Assembly (NCBI GenBank): GCA_018267275.1
Contig: JAFDYV010000007.1
Location: 186,001-250,000, forward strand
Source of the DNA: Bacteroidota bacterium
GTDB taxonomy: Bacteria; Bacteroidota; Bacteroidia; Cytophagales; Cyclobacteriaceae
Length of the DNA: 64,000 nt
Direction: 5' to 3'
Shown piece after piece: positions 17,731 to 25,645 of this stretch; position 1 is the first letter of the stretch, and every line of letters begins with the position of its first letter. The position numbers were made by a program, and so were the translations under genes. The notes under the pieces are model-generated. The model did not search any database. It was not told the DNA's origin and was given only the letters and a program-made list of their open reading frames with translations.

Positions 17731-18348
17731 ATGAATCGTATTGTCTTGTTGTGCGGTGTTGTGTTGATGTTTGGTTTAGCTACTGAAGGCTTTTCCCAGC
17801 AAAAACGAAGGGTTATACAGTTGTCGGGCATCGTGCGCGACTCCTCTGAACTACTCGTTGGTGCGCACGTCTATGTGCCCAAAGCGGGTAGGGGCGATAT
17901 TACCAACGTCTATGGTTTTTTCTCCATGCCAGTATTGGTAGGCGACAGCGTGGTGATCAGTATGGTTGGTTATCACCGCACCCACTACATTGTGCCTGAT
18001 GCGGCATCTGACCAACTAACGATTTTGATTGAACTGACCCAAGATGTAACCATGTTGAATAGTGTGATTGTTGGTTTCCCCACTGAAGAATTATTCAAAG
18101 AGGCGGTGTTGGCCATGAACTTGCCTACGGACAATCGCGGCTTAGACCAAAAAGCCCTCAATGCCGAATTGCTAGCCCTGATGGCCCGTTCGGCCCCAAT
18201 GGATGGCAACGCCAATTACAAGTACTACATTGATCAATGGTCGCAATCTGCTGGAAATAGCTTTAGACCTGTTTACAATCCTTTTTTGGATCCCCTCAAC
18301 TGGGCGCGGTTTATCAAGGGCTTCTCCAACAAAAAGAAAAAGAAATAG
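17731..18348 (+). CDS. secreted carboxypeptidase-regulatory-like protein
   Basis: 205 residues from ATG 17731: signal peptide to about residue 22 (ending GFSQQ), then a CarboxypepD_reg-like beta-sandwich (about 28-115: LSGIVRDSSELLVGAHVYVPKAGRGDITNVYGFFSMPV) as found at the N-terminus of TonB-dependent receptors, then a helical tail ending in a run of lysines. There is no receptor plug or barrel, so this is a stand-alone version. Its role is unknown. It lies just upstream of the tRNA-Pro accessory patch. Confidence 0.8.
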   Translation: MNRIVLLCGVVLMFGLATEGFSQQKRRVIQLSGIVRDSSELLVGAHVYVPKAGRGDITNVYGFFSMPVLVGDSVVISMVGYHRTHYIVPDAASDQLTILIELTQDVTMLNSVIVGFPTEELFKEAVLAMNLPTDNRGLDQKALNAELLALMARSAPMDGNANYKYYIDQWSQSAGNSFRPVYNPFLDPLNWARFIKGFSNKKKKK

Positions 18349-18398
18349 CCGCAGTTTTAATAGGTTTTCTTATTATTGCGGCCTGAAATTTTGATTTT

Positions 18399-18440
18399 CG
18401 AGGTGTAGCGTCCCGCTAAAAGCGGGATTAGCGCATCACG
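18399..18440 (+). pseudogene. 5'-half tRNA-Pro remnant with hairpin inserted in the D-loop
   Basis: CGAGGTGTAGCG and TTAGCGCATCACG are identical to the 5' part of the intact tRNA-Pro 50 bases downstream, but the D-loop is replaced by TCCCGCTAAAAGCGGGA, a perfect 7-bp hairpin. The copy stops in the 5' strand of the anticodon stem, so it cannot form a tRNA. It is a truncated duplicate. Confidence 0.85.
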
Positions 18441-18448
18441 AAAAACAT

Positions 18449-18523
18449 CGAGGTGTAGCGCAGCCCGGTTAGCGCATCACGTTAGGGACGTGGAGGCCGG
18501 AGGTTCGAATCCTCTCACCTCGA
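18449..18523 (+). tRNA. tRNA-Pro, anticodon AGG
   Basis: Complete cloverleaf of 75 bases. Acceptor CGAGGTG/CACCTCG with discriminator A; D-stem GCGC/GCGC; anticodon stem TCACG/CGTGG around loop TTAGGGA, giving anticodon AGG at 18484-18486 with the G37 typical of tRNA-Pro; variable loop AGGCC; T-arm GGAGG-TTCGAAT-CCTCT. CCA is not encoded. A34 is unusual, since most bacterial proline tRNAs read with U34, G34 or C34. The degenerate downstream copy has TTTGGGA (anticodon TGG), suggesting a T-to-A change in this copy. Confidence 0.9.
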
Positions 18524-18524
18524 C

Positions 18525-18551
18525 AAAGCCTCACAAGTTAAGTGAGGCTTT
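18525..18551 (+). terminator. terminator after tRNA-Pro
   Basis: AAAGCCTCAC and GTGAGGCTTT form a perfect 10-bp stem with a 7-base loop directly behind the tRNA, followed by TGTCTTTAT. It would end the tRNA transcript before the GIY-YIG ORF, whose ATG lies 9 bases beyond. Confidence 0.75.
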
Positions 18552-18559
18552 GTCTTTAT

Positions 18560-18820
18560 ATGGCGTTCACAGTTTATGCCTTGTTTAGCAAATCGACTCG
18601 AAAATTTTACCGCGGCCAAACCGATGATTTCAATTTGCGTCTTTCACGGCATAATGCAGGTATCGTCAACTCAACAAAAAACGGTGTGCCTTGGGTGAGC
18701 ATATGGACTTTAAATGTTGACACCAGAACGGAGGCATTGGCGCTCGAGCGTAGAATAAAAAAGCGCGGTATTTCTCGCTATCTAAATGACATCGGATTTG
18801 TGGTTCAAATCGGGGTGTAG
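18560..18820 (+). CDS. small GIY-YIG nuclease
   Basis: 86 residues from ATG 18560; a GTG at 18542 falls inside the terminator stem and is less likely. The single GIY-YIG domain is complete: VYALFS (GIY strand), FYRGQT (YIG strand), RLSRHN (catalytic Arg), KNGVPW and ALALERRIKKR (catalytic Glu). Such UvrC-like stand-alone nucleases are frequent in Bacteroidota, often beside tRNA genes. The stop codon lies within a GGGGTGTAGC sequence that is itself the start of a tRNA-Pro remnant, so the gene runs directly into that remnant. A degraded second copy starts at 18915. Confidence 0.9.
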   Translation: MAFTVYALFSKSTRKFYRGQTDDFNLRLSRHNAGIVNSTKNGVPWVSIWTLNVDTRTEALALERRIKKRGISRYLNDIGFVVQIGV

Positions 18821-18870
18821 CATCCGGCAGGATTTGGGACGTGGAGGCCGACTCGCTTCGGGCTGGGTCA
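18811..18870 (+). pseudogene. degenerate tRNA-Pro remnant
   Basis: CGGGGTGTAGC at the front and TTTGGGACGTGGAGGCCG in the middle match a tRNA-Pro acceptor, anticodon loop (TGG) and variable region, but the D-arm is collapsed to ATCCGGCAGGAT and the T-arm is replaced by GACTCGCTTCGGGCTGGGTC. No cloverleaf can form. It overlaps the last 10 bases of the nuclease gene. Confidence 0.8.
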
Positions 18871-18914
18871 TCTTTGCAAAACCTCACTTATTTGTGGGAC
18901 TTTGTTGTTTTATC

Positions 18915-18989
18915 ATGGCGTTTTCTATTTATGTCTTGTTTAGTAAGTCAGCCTACAAATTCTGAAGTGGCCAGACGGATTATTTGACC
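18915..18989 (+). pseudogene. GIY-YIG nuclease remnant
   Basis: Translation gives MAFSIYVLFSKSAYKF, stop, SGQTDYL, clearly the N-terminus of the intact nuclease upstream, with TGA (18963-18965) in place of the Tyr codon of the YIG strand. The rest of the gene is missing. It is preceded at about 18878-18904 by a decayed copy of the tRNA terminator (AACCTCAC...GTGGGACTTT), so the order tRNA, hairpin, nuclease is repeated. Confidence 0.85.
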
Positions 18990-19038
18990 TGATTTACCAA
19001 CAGTTTTTTTATCTTTAAACAAGAAAACTTCTTTGACT

Positions 19039-20838
19039 ATGAAAAAGGCATTTTTCCTGTTGTGTATTTGCTCAATTGTTTTGATCGCGATTCGGTGCTC
19101 CCGAATCACTAAACAGGACATTGAACAGCGAATTTTTGCCTACCTCGAGGCCTTTGCAAAGGATTTAAATGCGAGCGAGGAGAAGGCGCTCGGTCATTTT
19201 CGGGTTAGTAAGAGCAAAGAGGCGATAGAAAAGGCAATTAAGATACTTCAGAATTCTAATCAGGAAAATCAAAATATTAGATGTGTCACGAACTTCAACA
19301 AATCAAAAATTGAATTTGGCGTGAATGATTGGAAAGTAACGGTGCCTGTGGAAATTATGAGTCTGTCATCGAGTTATCCTCGTATAGCTAAATCTGAATT
19401 CACAATGTGGCTTACCCCCGTGCAAAAAAGTTTTGCCATTTCCGAATTTGATGCAGAAGAATTGTACGGCACATATCGCTCAATTTCTTTTGAGTTGGAA
19501 AATCAAAAAAATTATGAAATAGCTGTGGCAAAAAAAGAAAGATTTTTTCAACGAGCAATAGAGCTGCAGCAAAGTTATGATTCAGTGATTTGGTTTACAC
19601 AGTATAGAGATTCCACATACTACTATGTTGTTAATGGTTCATTTAATAACTTTTTCTTGAACGATAAGGCGAAGCGACCAGAAGTTTCAATGGGATTGGT
19701 AAGTGAATCCGGTCGAATCATAGTGCCCGCGGAATACGATTTGGTTGGCACTATTGGCTTCGAATTGCCAGGTGTGTTGGAAGTAAAGAAGAATAATAAG
19801 GTCGGGTTGTTTAGCATTGAAGGAAAAGAATTGTTGTCAGCGCAATTTGATGTTTTGGTGCCATATCAAGCTGAAGGCATTAGTTTTTTGTTTCGTAGAG
19901 ATACAGTACTAGGACGGATTAACAAGAATTATGAAATTCAAGAAGGACTGCAAACAAATGAACAGAGATATCTTGCTGAATTTCAATATTTATCAAAGCC
20001 TTTAACTATCGATAAGAATAGCACCACAATGACCGAAGTGTTGTCAAAAAGTCACCTAGGTTTTGGAATAGTTATGCCATCCAATTATCTGGTTGCTGCT
20101 GGCACTTTAAAAGAAATAGAACCCTACATCTACTTAGGTGATGATGCATTAAGTTGGGGTGGCACTGAGTATATTAGGACTGAAGGCTCTTGGTTTGAGA
20201 AAGTTACAGAAAATATTTCTGCGATTTTTGTGAAAGTAAAGGAGAGTTACCTCGAAGGAAGAGAAGGCTTTTACGAATCTAACCAAATAACTTTTGTTGA
20301 TGAAAAGAGTAATCCAATCCTAACGACTTCTACTAGGCGTGGAAGCGTTGAAATGACAGTGAAAGACAGTGTGTATCTTGAGGTGAAGACTTCATATCAG
20401 GTGGATAATCAGGCAGGTTATTGGCGAATGGGTGGTGGGAAGGAGTGGAATTTTCCTGACTACAAGTATTTTTATCTAGGAGAAACGAAGAAAGCATTGG
20501 AATCCAATCGTAGGTATCCATTTACGCAGTTTGTCAAACTAGACAGCTCTTATTTAAAAGGGCACTTTGGTTTCTGGGATAATGAAAAACAAGCGCCAGG
20601 AGTCAGCGATTTCGTTTCAATGGAATCGTTGACCAAAATGCGTAATGAGATACTAGCCTCTTATGGTTATATTTTCGCAGATGAGAATACTTCAAAGGAG
20701 TTTGAGTATTTTGAATGGTATAAACCGATTTCGGGCCGATATCAGGAAGTGAAAATGAATATGACCAAGGTTGACTTATACAATCTGGCTTTTTTAGAGA
20801 GAATGATTGGCACATTGAATGCTGAGACTTCACTGTGA
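19039..20838 (+). CDS. WG-repeat-like secreted protein of unknown function
   Basis: 599 residues from ATG 19039 (a TTG two codons earlier is less likely). A hydrophobic N-terminus with a Cys after IAIR suggests export, possibly as a lipoprotein, though the lipobox is poor. Residues about 215-300 contain WG/KWG-like motifs (MGLVSESGRIIVPAEYD and KVGLFSIEGKELLSAQFD). The remainder has no recognised domain. The gene is AT-rich relative to most of the window and adjoins the decayed tRNA cassette, which fits accessory origin (inference). Its stop overlaps the next start by GTGA. Confidence 0.7.
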   Translation: MKKAFFLLCICSIVLIAIRCSRITKQDIEQRIFAYLEAFAKDLNASEEKALGHFRVSKSKEAIEKAIKILQNSNQENQNIRCVTNFNKSKIEFGVNDWKVTVPVEIMSLSSSYPRIAKSEFTMWLTPVQKSFAISEFDAEELYGTYRSISFELENQKNYEIAVAKKERFFQRAIELQQSYDSVIWFTQYRDSTYYYVVNGSFNNFFLNDKAKRPEVSMGLVSESGRIIVPAEYDLVGTIGFELPGVLEVKKNNKVGLFSIEGKELLSAQFDVLVPYQAEGISFLFRRDTVLGRINKNYEIQEGLQTNEQRYLAEFQYLSKPLTIDKNSTTMTEVLSKSHLGFGIVMPSNYLVAAGTLKEIEPYIYLGDDALSWGGTEYIRTEGSWFEKVTENISAIFVKVKESYLEGREGFYESNQITFVDEKSNPILTTSTRRGSVEMTVKDSVYLEVKTSYQVDNQAGYWRMGGGKEWNFPDYKYFYLGETKKALESNRRYPFTQFVKLDSSYLKGHFGFWDNEKQAPGVSDFVSMESLTKMRNEILASYGYIFADENTSKEFEYFEWYKPISGRYQEVKMNMTKVDLYNLAFLERMIGTLNAETSL

Positions 20839-21494
20839 AACAGCGAGTGGGGAAATTCATTCAAGCACTTTTGTTGTTCACTACATTGTCGCTGGTTGTA
20901 TCCCTTTCTATCAATGCGTTTACTTATGCCAATTTTGATTTTAAATACAGCTTCCTTCGGCTAAAGCAGGAAGCAATCACCACAGGCTGGTACCTGCCCG
21001 CGTATTATTCTCATGTTCTCATTGCAGGACTTATTTTATTAGCAGGTTTTTTTCAAGTCAATAGTCGGTTGAGCCTTGGAGGTCGCAGGCTCCATAGGGC
21101 AATCGGCTATGTGTATGCCTACGGTATCTTTTTTTTTGCCGCCCCCGGTGGCTTAGTAATGAGTTTTTTCATTGACAGAGGGCCAGTGGTTTTGTTAAGT
21201 TTTGTCCTTCAAACGATAGCTTGGGTTTGGTTTACTGCTGTTGCAGTCTATAAAGCAAAAATGAAAGACATATCGCGGCATCGCAAATGGATGCTAAGAA
21301 GTTATGCGATAACGTTTGCTGCAGTAAGTTTGAGAGTCTACACGTTTGTGTTTACGGGCTCGATAGATTTGATGCATCCCCTTTCTTACGGATTGATAGC
21401 CTGGGCAAGTTGGGTGGTGAATTTAATTGGTTTGGAAGTTTACTTTTACTTCAGAAATAACGACAGTGTGTTTCAAAGTACTTCAAAACGCTAA
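20835..21494 (+). CDS. DUF2306-like membrane protein
   Basis: 219 residues from a GTG that overlaps the upstream TGA (GTGA), implying translational coupling. About six membrane helices. The arrangement GGRRLHRAIGYVYAYG and DISRHRKWMLRSYAIT matches the DUF2306 family, with conserved His-Arg near helix ends (LHR, RHRKWM), possibly a haem or metal site, though unproven. It and the WG-like gene form a two-gene unit. Convergent with cutC, overlapping by 12 bases. Confidence 0.8.
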   Translation: MKQRVGKFIQALLLFTTLSLVVSLSINAFTYANFDFKYSFLRLKQEAITTGWYLPAYYSHVLIAGLILLAGFFQVNSRLSLGGRRLHRAIGYVYAYGIFFFAAPGGLVMSFFIDRGPVVLLSFVLQTIAWVWFTAVAVYKAKMKDISRHRKWMLRSYAITFAAVSLRVYTFVFTGSIDLMHPLSYGLIAWASWVVNLIGLEVYFYFRNNDSVFQSTSKR

Positions 21495-22229
21495 ATTTTC
21501 TGATAGGGTTCTCATCCTCTGCACCCTCTCCGCATCCACTGTCCTCAATTTGTATTCACTTCCTTCATCTGAGCCCATTCCAGTAATCGCTCCATTTTTG
21601 TAAATCATTCCGCCCTCGCGGAAGGCGGTGGCAGAGAAATGGATTTCCCGGCAATTTGTTTTGCGTACTATTTCTTGCACAGTGTTTTCATTTACGCCAG
21701 ATCCGGGCATGATGCCAATCCGGCCGTTTGCTTTTTCAATCAACTGCCCAATCAAGTCGGCACCTTGCAGCGCTTGTGGCTGTCGGCCGGAAGTCAGTAT
21801 TCGATGAAATCCAATTTCAATGCAATCTTCTAATGCTTCAAACGGGTCGCGCGTCATGTCAAATGCACGGTGGCATGTCACTTTCAATGGTCGTGCAATG
21901 TCAATCAATTCTTTGCACCGCTTTTTATCGATGCGGCCTTCAGGTGTTAAAATTCCCAACACAATTCCATCTACGCTTATCTTTTGGCATTGGTAGATGT
22001 CGCGTTTCATGCTGTGGAATTCATAATTGGAATACAAAAAATCTCCACCTCGCGGACGGATCATCACATACACATCCATGCTGATATTTTGCCGGACGGC
22101 TTCAATAGTGCCGTAACTGGGTGTGGTGCCACCTTCTGCAGGGTTGTCGCAAAGTTCAATGCGATCCGCTCCGCCTTGCTGCGCGCGCAGGGCAGATTCA
22201 ATGTTGTAAACGACTACTTCTAGTTTCAT
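21483..22229 (-). CDS. cutC: CutC family protein
   Basis: 248 residues starting at ATG 22229 (MKLEVVVYNIESALRAQQGG); the in-frame extension to 22283 does not fit the family. TIM-barrel family with RIELCDNPAEGGTTPSYG, VMIRPRGGDFLYS and CHRAFDMTRDP motifs. CutC was linked to copper tolerance in E. coli, but its biochemical activity is not settled. The 3' end overlaps the convergent DUF2306 gene by 12 bases. Confidence 0.93.
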   Translation of the reverse strand: MKLEVVVYNIESALRAQQGGADRIELCDNPAEGGTTPSYGTIEAVRQNISMDVYVMIRPRGGDFLYSNYEFHSMKRDIYQCQKISVDGIVLGILTPEGRIDKKRCKELIDIARPLKVTCHRAFDMTRDPFEALEDCIEIGFHRILTSGRQPQALQGADLIGQLIEKANGRIGIMPGSGVNENTVQEIVRKTNCREIHFSATAFREGGMIYKNGAITGMGSDEGSEYKLRTVDAERVQRMRTLSENLAF

Positions 22230-22309
22230 GTAAGATTCAATGATGACATTAATTTCAACCGCGACCGCTTTTTGCGGATTCAATCAGCCGTCCGATGTCT
22301 GGGCAATAG

Positions 22310-23269
22310 TTAAAAAATACTTTTCGAATCACTCAACGTATTGCCGCTTGGCTGATAGACGGCAAACGTAAATCCCTTCTGTAAACAAAAAGCTCCATAA
22401 TTACCATTTTTATTCAGCGCCAAAAAACCAACTTGGATTTCTTTTGCCTTGGAAGGATTTTTTTGAATGATTCGCTCCACCGCTAGTTTACATGCCGCTT
22501 CGGGTGAATGGCCTTGCCGCATCAATTCCACCACCAAATGACAACCGACTATGCGAATCACTTCTTCGCCCACACCTGTCGAGGTGGCCGCGCCTACTTC
22601 GTTATCAACATACAAACCCGCACCGATGATGGGCGAATCTCCCACGCGGCCGCGCATCTTGTACGCCATACCACTAGTGGTGCAAGCACCCGATATATTT
22701 CCGTTTACATCCAACGCTAAAATCCCAATCGTATCATGGTTTTCGATGTTCGCAATGGGCTTGTACTTTTTTTCTTTCAGCCATTCTTTCCATGCTTTTT
22801 CTGATTCCTTGGTGAGCAGTTTTTCTTTCTTGAATCCATTCGCCAATGCAAATTGTTGCGCGCCTTCGCCCACCAACATTACGTGTGGTGTTTTCTCCAT
22901 CACCAATCGCGCTACCGACACCGGATGTACGATGCCTTCCAAAAATGCTACTGACCCAATGTTTCCCTGCTCATCCATGATGCAGGCATCTAATGTTACG
23001 TGTCCATCGCGGTCGGGCAGGCCGCCCAATCCAACAGAAGTTTCTTTCGGATCTCCCTCTGGCACGCGCGCTCCGGCTTCCACTGCATCCAACGCTCGTC
23101 CTCCTTTTGATAAGATAGCCCACGCTGCTTCATTCGCTTTCAATCCGAAATTCCAAGTGGAGATAACGATAGGTTTTGTAGTGGCGCTTGTTGTGGTAAA
23201 TGCTGAAGCGATAGGCAATGCCGCTGCAGCAGTGCTCAGTTGTATGAATTTTCTTCGCGTGGTTTTCAT
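22310..23269 (-). CDS. secreted N4-(beta-N-acetylglucosaminyl)-L-asparaginase (glycosylasparaginase)
   Basis: 319 residues. The N-terminus MKTTRRKFIQLSTAAAA looks like a twin-arginine signal (TRRKFIQ). This Ntn-hydrolase cuts itself before a Thr; the HDTIGILALD segment (about residue 180) supplies that autoprocessing site with Thr as the new N-terminal nucleophile, and the GRVGDSPIIGAGLYVD and GVGEEVIR segments form the substrate pocket. Family members remove GlcNAc from asparagine-linked glycans, as the enzyme from Elizabethkingia (Flavobacterium) meningosepticum does. Isoaspartyl peptidase activity is the alternative. Confidence 0.9.
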   Translation of the reverse strand: MKTTRRKFIQLSTAAAALPIASAFTTTSATTKPIVISTWNFGLKANEAAWAILSKGGRALDAVEAGARVPEGDPKETSVGLGGLPDRDGHVTLDACIMDEQGNIGSVAFLEGIVHPVSVARLVMEKTPHVMLVGEGAQQFALANGFKKEKLLTKESEKAWKEWLKEKKYKPIANIENHDTIGILALDVNGNISGACTTSGMAYKMRGRVGDSPIIGAGLYVDNEVGAATSTGVGEEVIRIVGCHLVVELMRQGHSPEAACKLAVERIIQKNPSKAKEIQVGFLALNKNGNYGAFCLQKGFTFAVYQPSGNTLSDSKSIF

Positions 23270-23319
23270 GTTTTAAAACTTGGGTGTTGGGACTTAGGAT
23301 TTGAGTTGTTAGGTTCTGG

Positions 23320-24501
23320 TTAACTCACTTCAATGGCTTCTTTGATAACTGCACACGCTTTCCTGATTTCTTCTTCAGTAATTGTAAGGGGTGGCGCAAT
23401 TCTAAAACTGTTGGGGTGTGATAGAAACCAATAGCAAATCACACCATGCTCCTTGGCGTATTGCACAATCCGATTTACCCGTTCGTCTGTATCGAAGTCA
23501 AAAGCAAACATCAACCCGATGCGCCTTATTTCCTTTACTTTTGGATGCTGCAACAAGTCTTCGATCAGTTTTCCTTTTACCTCCACATGTTCCAATAACT
23601 TCTCTTCTTCAATTACTTGCAGTGTTGCCAGTGCAGACGCACAACAAACCGGGTTACCGCCAAAGGTAGTGATGTGGCCGAGCATAGGATTGTGTGTGAG
23701 CTGCTGCATGTTTTCGTAGCTAGAGATAAAAGCCCCGATGGGTAAGCCTCCGCCAAATGCTTTTGCGATGGTAAGAATATCGGGCACTACTTCGAAATGC
23801 TGAAAGGCAAACAGCTTACCTGTGCGGCCCATGCCACACTGTATCTCATCAAAAATCAGCAACGCACCAACCTCATTGCATCTCTTTCTTACTGCTTGTA
23901 AATATTTTTTAGTCGGCACACGCACGCCTGCATCACCTTGTACCGTTTCCATAATTACGCACGCGGTTCGTTCGGTGATGTCGACCAAATCTTCTTCTTG
24001 ATTGAAATGAATAAATCGAACATCGGGCAGTAAAGGTCTGAATGCTCGTTTCTTCACTTCATTTCCCGAAACGCTTAGCGACCCATGCGTGCTGCCATGG
24101 TAGGATTTTTTGCATGAAATGATTTCGGTTCGTCCCGTTACGCGCTTGGCCAATTTCAGTGCGGCTTCATTTGCTTCAGTGCCGGAGTTCACAAAGTAAC
24201 TGCAATTCAATTGGGGCGGCAGTAAGCTGGCCAACTTCGCAGCCAACTGGTTGGGTGTAGATTGAATATACTCTCCATACACCATCACATGCAGGTGTTT
24301 ATCTAATTGTGCTTTGATGGCCTCTACTACTTTAGGATGTCGATGCCCCACATTGCTCACGGCAATGCCAGAGATCATGTCTATATACGTTTTGCCATCG
24401 GGGCTATACAGGTAAACACCCTCGGCACGGTCCACCGATATTAGGAAAGGGTAGGGCGAAGTGGGTGCAAGCTGTTTTAGAAAAACTTCCTGTGAGGTCA
24501 T
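23320..24501 (-). CDS. class III PLP aminotransferase (acetylornithine/ornithine type)
   Basis: 393 residues, fold-type I PLP enzyme. Visible motifs: NSGTEANEAALKLAKR (phosphate-binding), KKSYHGSTHGSLS, IFDEIQCGMGRTGKLFAFQHF, and LTIAKAFGGGLPIGAF with the Schiff-base Lys. The sequence is of the general ornithine/acetylornithine/4-aminobutyrate group; the substrate cannot be fixed from sequence, and no arginine genes adjoin it. It is upstream of the glycosylasparaginase on the same strand (about 50 bases apart), so both could serve amino-acid use (inference). Confidence 0.88.
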   Translation of the reverse strand: MTSQEVFLKQLAPTSPYPFLISVDRAEGVYLYSPDGKTYIDMISGIAVSNVGHRHPKVVEAIKAQLDKHLHVMVYGEYIQSTPNQLAAKLASLLPPQLNCSYFVNSGTEANEAALKLAKRVTGRTEIISCKKSYHGSTHGSLSVSGNEVKKRAFRPLLPDVRFIHFNQEEDLVDITERTACVIMETVQGDAGVRVPTKKYLQAVRKRCNEVGALLIFDEIQCGMGRTGKLFAFQHFEVVPDILTIAKAFGGGLPIGAFISSYENMQQLTHNPMLGHITTFGGNPVCCASALATLQVIEEEKLLEHVEVKGKLIEDLLQHPKVKEIRRIGLMFAFDFDTDERVNRIVQYAKEHGVICYWFLSHPNSFRIAPPLTITEEEIRKACAVIKEAIEVS

Positions 24502-24542
24502 CAGGTAAAGTTACCCCAGAATTTTGGCACTAAAAAAAGAAA

Positions 24543-24568
24543 GCCCCGACACATTGCTGTGCCGAGGC
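24543..24568 (-). terminator. intrinsic terminator of the small 120-residue gene
   Basis: On the minus strand GGCCTCGGCAC pairs with GTGTCGGGGC around a short loop and is followed by a T-rich run (the A-rich stretch 24531-24542). It lies about 30 bases behind the stop at 24597. Confidence 0.75.
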
Positions 24569-24596
24569 CTTACCAAACACCCTGCTTTAAATATCG

Positions 24597-24959
24597 TTAT
24601 TCCGCGCTAGCTAACAAAATTTTGTTTTTGCTAGTGGTATTATTTTTTGCTGTACGGATGTAAGCAGGCGCATCTACTTCAGCCTGGGGCTTGTATTTTG
24701 GCTTCGCTTTTAAAAAGGCAAACATTGGCTGCTTGGGCTGCTTTGTTCTTCTTTTGGCCAGCACATCGCAAGCATGGGCGTTGCCTTTTATCTGCGTGCG
24801 ATACTTTGCTTTATAGTGCTTTACCTTGGCCTTGTGAAAATTTTGCGCCTGCAGCGAGTTGGAGATCAGCACCCCAATCAAAATGACTACTACTAAAACT
24901 ACTACCTGCCTCAGCCTGCTTTTCAAATTGATGTTCGATAATCCCTTCTGCGCATCCAT
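24597..24959 (-). CDS. small membrane-anchored basic protein, unknown
   Basis: 120 residues from ATG 24959; the frame extends further upstream without similarity to a signal sequence. One transmembrane or signal segment (VVVLVVVILIGVLISNSL, ending LQAQ) is followed by a lysine-rich segment (KAKVKHYKAKYRTQIKG). It could be an exported basic protein or a single-pass protein. Not recognised. It has its own intrinsic terminator, which supports it being a gene. Confidence 0.6.
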   Translation of the reverse strand: MDAQKGLSNINLKSRLRQVVVLVVVILIGVLISNSLQAQNFHKAKVKHYKAKYRTQIKGNAHACDVLAKRRTKQPKQPMFAFLKAKPKYKPQAEVDAPAYIRTAKNNTTSKNKILLASAE

Positions 24960-25119
24960 AGTGTGACTGATTATGATACAAAGGTGCGCGATCAAGGCTG
25001 TCCGCGCCTTGCAAAAAACGCTGAAAAAGTACACCCGTGTCTTTAATTGGGGAGGTACCAATAGAGCTAAAAAACGGCCTTTTTGTTAAAAAAACCAGAT
25101 CAAATGGCGAGCGCCAGGC

Positions 25120-25539
25120 TTAACTATTTTCGATTTTTAAGAAATCGATTACCTCTTTTCTTACATCTGTTTCTGAGAGATGCGCAGCATCTGCGGTGGT
25201 AATGGACTTAAACAAATCTGCGACCATTGATTTTTTAAAGCCCAATCGTTCGGCAAAGATCGTGGCTACCTCCAATTCTTCGTCTTCCACCACGCTGTCC
25301 AGTTGAATCATGTACACCATATGGTACACCCACTCGAGTTTCTCGATATCATCATTGGGTTGTTGAAATTTTTGGTGTGCCAGGTTGCGGCCAATCCGCT
25401 CGAGGTCGGCCGTGCTAATACCGAGTTGGATGCCCCACTTGAGCAAGCACCGCACATGGTGGCCGCTGATATGTTCCTGCTCAAAAAAAACCGAAAGCAG
25501 GTTGAAGTAGCTTTTCTTGATCAGGTCTTTTTCTTCCAT
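25120..25539 (-). CDS. TerB-like small helical protein
   Basis: 139 residues from ATG 25539 (MEEKDLIKKSYFNLLSVFFE); the longer frame to 25683 overlaps the divergent gene and is unlikely. All-helical sequence with the acidic pattern DSVVEDEELEVATIFAERLGF, reminiscent of the TerB/DjlA-type fold (metal-binding acidic loops). Function unknown. Divergent from the next gene. Confidence 0.65.
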   Translation of the reverse strand: MEEKDLIKKSYFNLLSVFFEQEHISGHHVRCLLKWGIQLGISTADLERIGRNLAHQKFQQPNDDIEKLEWVYHMVYMIQLDSVVEDEELEVATIFAERLGFKKSMVADLFKSITTADAAHLSETDVRKEVIDFLKIENS

Positions 25540-25645
25540 GGGACGAATGTAAGCAAATAATTTAGCTGGCGTCACGGTGTTTTTTACAAAAAACTTGTGC
25601 GACATTAGGCTGAATGATAGCTTTCCTTTTTGTTTGTTTAAGGTG

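Noticed and set aside
22551-23276. 241-codon open frame on the plus strand
   Set aside because: It is antisense to the glycosylasparaginase gene, whose motifs and codon use are convincing. The antisense translation is Ser/Pro/Ala-rich with no domain.
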